Below are positions 58,848 to 64,000 of a stretch of DNA of 64,000 nt, in pieces. The notes beneath the pieces were generated by a model. The model was not told the origin of the DNA. It ran no database searches and saw nothing but the letters and a program-made list of their open reading frames with translations. Source of the stretch: Lunularia cruciata (lineage: Eukaryota > Streptophyta > Marchantiopsida > Lunulariales > Lunulariaceae); assembly GCA_948567375.1 (NCBI GenBank), contig OX419761.1, positions 11,074,243 through 11,138,242 of the forward strand, given 5' to 3'. Positions within the stretch are counted from its first letter, which is position 1. Each line of letters starts with the position of its first letter. Made by a program: the position numbers and the translations under genes.

Positions 58848-59103
58848 CAACTAGTAGCATTGTTTGAAGTATACTAAGATTATTTTCAAGCATTTTTAGT
58901 AGGTATTTTGATGGACTTGATCACTAAGAGATGATCAATAAAATAATATAGTGCGAGTGCAAAAGCTTTGATAAAATAACGAGTGAGAGTATTCAGCCAT
59001 ACATGTAGCTTTCAACATAGGAAGTGAACCATGTATATCCTATGTTTCATGATTAAAGTTTATTCTTTGCTTGACTGTGGATATCTTTGAAGGTAATGAA
59101 GTC
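58848..59103 (+). repeat. 3' LTR of the copia element
   Basis: Partner of 44670-44909. A perfect hairpin with 14-bp arms and a 5-base loop (58820-58852) lies at its left border. It ends GAAGTCAAACA, as the 5' LTR does. Divergence from the 5' LTR is far greater than between the LTRs of the gypsy guest. Confidence 0.75.
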
Positions 59104-59400
59104 AAACAAATCTCTAGGTGCAATGTTATTTACGTGCACAATATAGATATGCATGAGTATGTGCATGGCATGCCCCATTAGACCTTATAGGTGCAATGTT
59201 ATTCAGTGTAGAGGATATGCAAGAGTTTGTGCATGATATGCCTTGTTAGACACTCTAGGTGCAATGTTATTCAAAGCATATTGTAGAAGATATGCATGAG
59301 TTTGTGCACATCTTGGTGTTCTGGATATGCATGAGTTTGTGCACATCTTGGTGTTCTGGATATGCAAGATTTGTGCAAAGATGAGGAATGTAAGAGTTTT
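59104..59400. repeat. Tandem repeats with 70-bp and 35-bp periods
   Basis: The phrase AGGTGCAATGTTATT recurs near 59116, 59188 and 59257, about every 70 bp. A 35-bp unit starting GATATGCATGAGTTTGTGC lies at 59289 and 59324, with a partial third at 59359. The same phrase family (GACACTCTAGGTACAATCTTATTCAA) is found left of the copia element at about 44399-44424, so the copia inserted into, or spread with, this repeat. Confidence 0.8.
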
Positions 59401-59519
59401 TGCAAAGTTGAAACATGTGTTTAGTTTTGAGTTGAGGGACATACAAGATTTTGTGTGCACTTTTGGGAGTGTATGTTAAATTTTGAGTGTGTATTTCAAA
59501 CTCACTATAGACATTACGC

Positions 59520-59995
59520 AAAGATTTGACAAATAGAAGTTTTCAAGGGCTTGATCAAAGTATTCTCTAAAATTAGAAGGAATGAAAGTGGTTGATTAAG
59601 ATATTTCTGAAAACAAGTACTTACCAAAAATAGAAGGTAAGAAAGGGACCAATCAAGGTATTCCCCAAAATAGAAGGTGTACAAGGGGCTGATCAAGGTA
59701 TTAAAAATACTTTCTATCCCATGAAGGTATGAGGGAAGATCAAGGTATCTTCTGGAAATAGAAGGTTGATTAAGGTAGTTTAAAAAAAAGCTACTATCCT
59801 AAAATAGAAAGTATATAAGGGTCCAATTAAGGTAGTTTCTAAAAATAGGAAGTTTGTAAAGGTTTAATCAAGGATTTTCTAGAAAGAGAAGGGATGTGAT
59901 GGCTTGATCAAGGAGTTTTTTGGGGGTTTTTGAACAATGACTTGATCAAGGGTTTTTCAAAATTAATTGAGGGGTTTTCAAACTAGAGATTAAGT
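59520..59995. repeat. Degenerate tandem array of TTGATCAAGG units
   Basis: About nine or ten diverged units of roughly 40-60 bp, each with a TGATCAAGGTATT-like phrase followed by CCAAAATAGAAGG-like text. Unit length drifts and later units shorten toward 59990. No open frame runs through it. Confidence 0.75.
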
Positions 59996-60179
59996 AGGGG
60001 TGCAATTGATCTTTTTGAAGTGTTTTAGTGCTCATGCTAAATATGTTGTGCAACAAGAAACTTGGAGGCACACTGCTTGGCATGAGCTTTGAAACAATGT
60101 TAGTATTGTACTCTCATTCATATCCCTCCTCTTGGTCAATTGTGCCTTCACTTTCTTGATATTTGCAAAGCAAGGGTTG

Positions 60180-60366
60180 AGATATGGACATATACATATC
60201 ATCCACTTCAACTATAGCTATCAATATGGAAGAAGAAGAGAGGTTATTTGATGAGGAGAATGTAGAGAGTCTTGAGGAAGGACCTTGCCTAATTAAATTT
60301 CATACAATCTTGGATTGCACAACATTTAGAGTTGGCTGGATAAAACCCAAATCTGAGATGCAATAG
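60180..60366 (+). other. Short open frame, unknown
   Basis: A 60-codon frame beginning at 60184 that is acidic in the middle (MEEEERLFDEENVESLEEG). I do not recognise it. It may be a fragment of a transposon frame or chance. Confidence 0.2.
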
Positions 60367-60619
60367 AAGCAATCCAAGAATGAGACCTCAATCTCCTTGG
60401 CTTGAAGATTGCAATTGGGAGGCAATAGCTAACCCCTCTCACCCTCCTTCCATATATGCAGATTGCTCTGTAGGTATCCTTTTCCGTACCATGACATGGT
60501 GGTGTTCAATATATCATGACGGGCTTGGAACAACTTTTGCTCCCATTTCTTAAATATCCTAATGTTTGAAACCTTTCTTTCCTTGTTTCTTTTGCTACAA
60601 TTAAAAGTAGTAATTATTA

Positions 60620-60900
60620 ACTTTCAGAAGTCTATCCACATAAGGAGGAAGTAGAGCAATAATCCAACAAAAATAAGCCTCACAACAAAGACACAATCAA
60701 AGGGAATTGGCAATGATAACTTCCAAGAGTCTATCTACAAAAGATAAATTCCAAGAGTCTATCCGCATAAGGAAGAGGAAGAGCAATATGCCAATGGAAA
60801 CAAGCCTCATGGTAGGGATGCAATTGGCATACACTACTAGCAATGATGACTTCTAGGAGTCTATTTGCATAAGGAGGAAGTAGAGCCTATACATGTAAAT
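60620..60900. repeat. Diverged repeats of an AGTCTAT...CATAAGGA unit
   Basis: The phrase AGTCTATCCACATAAGGAGG recurs in diverged form near 60628, 60728, 60753 and 60857, with AACAAGCCTCA and GCAATGATGACTTC phrases repeated between. This is a small irregular tandem array. Confidence 0.7.
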
Positions 60901-61678
60901 AATTATTGACCACATAAAATAACATGGTGTAATTGAACTTGAGAAGATATTGATTGTCAAAAATCTAAAGCTAATCACTTAACCATCATAATCACAAACT
61001 CTTTGCATTGAATCTGTTTGACCATCCCATTGACATTTTCCTCACAGATCATTTCATGGACTTCATAATTGATAAACTTCTTTCCCAATTAGTCATAACA
61101 TTTTGTAGCTCTATTGTGTTGATGAACCATTTTGGTGCTTTTCAAACACAATGAGAGTTTCCTTGAGCTCCTCCTTTGAGTTGGTATCCTTCATTTTTCC
61201 TAGCCATCAAACTAAAGAACATAGCAAACCAATGGTACCATCTCCATAAGTGTCAGTCTTGTTGATCATGGTCTACAACTATGCCACTTTAGGATTCTAT
61301 CCCAATTATCATATTATAATACCGAGCTCCTTATGGTAATGCTACCATCATCATCCTTGTGTGACAAGGCCTAGCTTTGGCTGCAGTTGGGTGCTATGCT
61401 TTTCCATACTGCTTGTGAGCACTATATGTGGCACTCGACTACATGACTCACTTGTGACAAGGCTCTAGTGCACGGAGTGCCTAGCCTTAGTAGTTCATGC
61501 AACATACCATTGTATGCATTTATAGTGCCACAACCCACCTTGCAGCACTTGTACTATATCATCTTTTAGCACCTCTAGTTGAATTGAATATGTAATTTAA
61601 ACTGAATTAAAAAATTTGAAGAAAGACAAAATCTCACAAGAAGATCTACTCATTTGAAGAGTCATCCTGGAAAAAAAT
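60901..61678. other. AT-rich spacer
   Basis: No gene, RNA or element could be recognised. Short frames only. Confidence 0.5.
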
Positions 61679-63437
61679 TTACATAGAGATCTTATCCCTT
61701 AAAGAGCCACTAGGTATATAATCCATTGCATTTAGATCACAAGGTTCAATGGGTTGGGCCTCCACTTTCAAGGATGCATGATCACTCATTATAATCATAA
61801 TCTCATATAGAATCTTGCTTGCCTTAGCCAATTCCAAAGGCATAGATCCCATTTGTTTTGCTTTGGCTTTTTGTTTCTTGAATCTTATTTCAACTAGTGA
61901 TAATCTCTCAACTTCTACTCTAGCTTTCTTAGCTTTTGCTTTAACTCTCTGATTCTCCATCTTTACAAGTTTGATCATCTTTTCTGCTTCCACTTATGCG
62001 CTATGGTTCTCCACCTTTCTTATTTTGAGAGCTTCTATTTCTGCTAGTTTGACACTCTTTCTAACTTCCAAGGTCTCACTTCTAAATTTCTTGTGATTAG
62101 CAAGATCTTCAAAACTGATGTTACAAGAAGCATTGTCTTCAAGTTCCCTTTAGAGACCTTCTTCCTCTTGCAAGACTCATCCTTATGCTCTCGTCCTTTT
62201 TCTTTTTCTTGAGCTGCAATATCCTTGTGAATGCTGTGGACTATCATTTCCAAGATGTAAGTTTGGACTATTCTCTAAATGCAGTGTTCTACTGTCTTCC
62301 TTGAGTGTTTGGATCTCCTCCTCATCTAATTCCATAGTGTTATAATCTACTTGTGCAGCAAGTAATGTTGTGTAAGAGATGACTCCAAATCTTGCATAAA
62401 GGAGGCTGATTCAAACTGTATAGTTCTTGATCTCAGAGTGTCCTCCTCTCCAAGAAGGTCATCTTCCTCTTTGTGTGTAACTCTCCTTCCCAAGAATTCT
62501 CTTCCACTTTCATGCTATTCAACAATGGTCACATATGCTCCTAAACCCAAGCTTACCAATGTTGGTGGAGAAATGTTGGCTCTACCTCCAAAAATAGTAT
62601 CCATCTTACAATAATGCATGCAATGATGATTTAATTTATCATCTATGGTTTTCAATGCCCGTTTGAGTTCCATGTCAATAAGACCTTCTTGTGTGCTTTT
62701 GTCTTCAAATCTTGAGTTGCCTTGTATGATTTCATATAGCTTTGCCACTTCTTCAAATCCATTCATAAACTCAAGAAAGCCTATCCTACAATTCACAAGA
62801 TAAGCTATCATTATGCTAAAAGCAATGGTCTTTGACATTGGCTTCCTACAAGGTGCTCCATGGTATGCTGGAAACCTTTTGCATCATCAAAATAGTTCAA
62901 AATTTTTGAATAGTGATGAGAAATAATTCTAAACCTATCATCACTCTTATCAATTTTCACCTTGCTTATTGCAGGAGAAATCAAGGGTGGAGCTGGGTTA
63001 TTGTCATCACTCATAAAGGGAGAAAGTATGGATTTGAAAGGCGATATACACAGCATTGTCAATACCTCTTAGAATTTTGCATTTGGACTAGGAATGGGAG
63101 TGGAAACAGATTCAGAAATTGGAGAACAAGAAGGAGAGACTTAATCTGATTGGGAGATGGAAAGGGGAGCACAAGGAGGAGAAACTGAATGCGGTTGAGA
63201 AATGGAGATAAGAGAGATGGAAATAGGAGAAGGAAAAATACTATCCGGCCGCCCAAAACTAGAAGGGGAAGTAGATTTGTAGGGATTTTGTAAACTCCAT
63301 TTCACCAGCACCAAATTTTCCAACACCAAATCTGAATTAGATTTCTTTGCATTCTGAAGTGAGCTAGAGGATGGTTCTAATTTTCCAATGGCATCTCCGT
63401 CAAATTTCTCATAATGAAAATGCCTGCAAGCATGCAA
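61679..63437 (-). pseudogene. Chain of minus-strand frames, decayed gene of unknown family
   Basis: Minus-strand open frames follow one another: 63437-63141, 63062-62811, 62838-62515, 62253-62044 and 61993-61679. They read like protein: a Ser/Pro-rich start, a middle with ILNYFDDAKGFQHTMEHLVG and GFEEVAKLYEIIQGNSRFEDKS, then a Lys/Glu-rich coiled-coil-like end. Frame changes and stops separate them. I recognise no family; gag-like protein of an unknown element or a dead host gene are both possible. Confidence 0.4.
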
Positions 63438-64000
63438 AAATTGTTTAATTTTTGCATTTGTGTACTAGGGGAGGGAATCCAGAAAGTCCAAATCACCAAA
63501 ACTCATCCTTACTCCATATCCATGTAAATTTTACTTGCTTTAGAGAGACCACAAATGTTTCAATTTTGAAATCAACTTTGTTGGGTGGGATTAAGTCTTC
63601 CTTGTGACATTTGACACATTTTAATTTTTCCTTGTAATATCGTTAGGCAAGTCAATCCTCATCCACCCATCAAATAATTAATCACAGTATAATTATGTAA
63701 ACTAATCTAACCCAAAAAACCTAGAGTATTGTAACCCTATATTGAAATTGAAACACCCTTAGAAAAGCGTAACCTTTTCCATAAATTCAATTCCTGACAC
63801 TATAAAAAGGTTCATAAGTACTATTCATTTTTGGAATACTCCTTTCTAACCCCCTACTAAAATTTTACAAACTCTAGCCCGTGTCCTATAAGAAAAATAG
63901 GTCTCCATTTGAATCACCCCATTAAACACATGATTGATGCACTTGCAGACAGTATATATACCCCCTTGCCAGCCAAATCTTGAGGGTCAGGTAAAGGGGG
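63438..64000. other. AT-rich spacer at right edge
   Basis: Nothing recognisable. The window ends in a short G-rich tract. Confidence 0.5.

Larger units (their letters stand above)
44670..59103 (+). mobile_element. Decayed Ty1/copia element split by a gypsy insertion
   Basis: A plus-strand copia retrotransposon. Its left part (44670-47027) holds LTR, primer-binding site, gag (about 44960-45720), and the start of integrase with a GAG-pre-integrase block (LWHLSLGHMSKQGL near 46213). It then continues into the FGCKSYVHI-type block at about 46885-47010. The right part (56959-59103) holds reverse transcriptase (about 57560-58050, with a YMDD block near 57936), RNase H (about 58430-58800) and the 3' LTR. 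The two parts abut at a VVRDVIFD-type copia sequence, which shows the gypsy element landed inside it. Coding is broken many times; it is much older than its guest. Confidence 0.92.

Overview
This window looks like nuclear DNA of a land plant. It carries three spliced host genes of plant families, set in a dense and mostly decayed landscape of plant-type transposable elements. Most introns are short (about 80 to 400 bp) and codons fit a compact plant genome. A bryophyte or another seedless plant fits best, but the species cannot be fixed from sequence alone.

Layout. 1-3229: a decayed Ty3/gypsy chromovirus (family A) with a 3' LTR full of heat-shock elements. 3230-9990: spacer without a gene I can support. 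9990-15063 (+): promoter, leader and five coding exons of an IQ67-domain (IQD) calmodulin-binding protein, 646 aa. 16538-22187 (-): a DUF639 protein, 698 aa, nine coding exons, convergent with IQD. 23821-24260: tandem duplication. 24690-25650: LINE remnant. 25947-35670: a nest of decayed gypsy elements. 37306-39384 (+): FIBRILLIN 5, a plastid protein of 259 aa in seven exons. 40310-42840: unclassified duplicated repeat. 42900-44280: PIF/Harbinger transposase remnant. 44670-59103: a Ty1/copia element split by a much younger gypsy element at 47028-56958. 59105-60900: three kinds of tandem repeat. 61679-63437: a chain of decayed minus-strand frames of unknown origin.

The centrepiece is the young minus-strand Ty3/gypsy element at 47028-56958. 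Its first long frame runs gag, two zinc knuckles, aspartic protease and then a C5-cytosine DNA methyltransferase with motifs I, IV, VI, VIII, IX and X. A second frame holds reverse transcriptase, RNase H and integrase. A third holds the integrase tail and a PHD finger, in the place where chromoviruses carry a chromodomain. So the element pairs a probable DNA-methylation writer with a probable histone reader. Its LTR copies are about 98% identical, and most of their transitions sit at CG sites. A 105-bp block lies on both sides of the 3' LTR and is absent from the 5' end, although a short target duplication surrounds the whole insertion. An older, truncated relative lies at 25947-29231.

The three host genes are unrelated in function: calmodulin and microtubule-linked scaffolding (IQD), an unknown membrane-associated role (DUF639), and plastid prenyl-quinone metabolism (FBN5). 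Each splices to a complete reading frame of family length.
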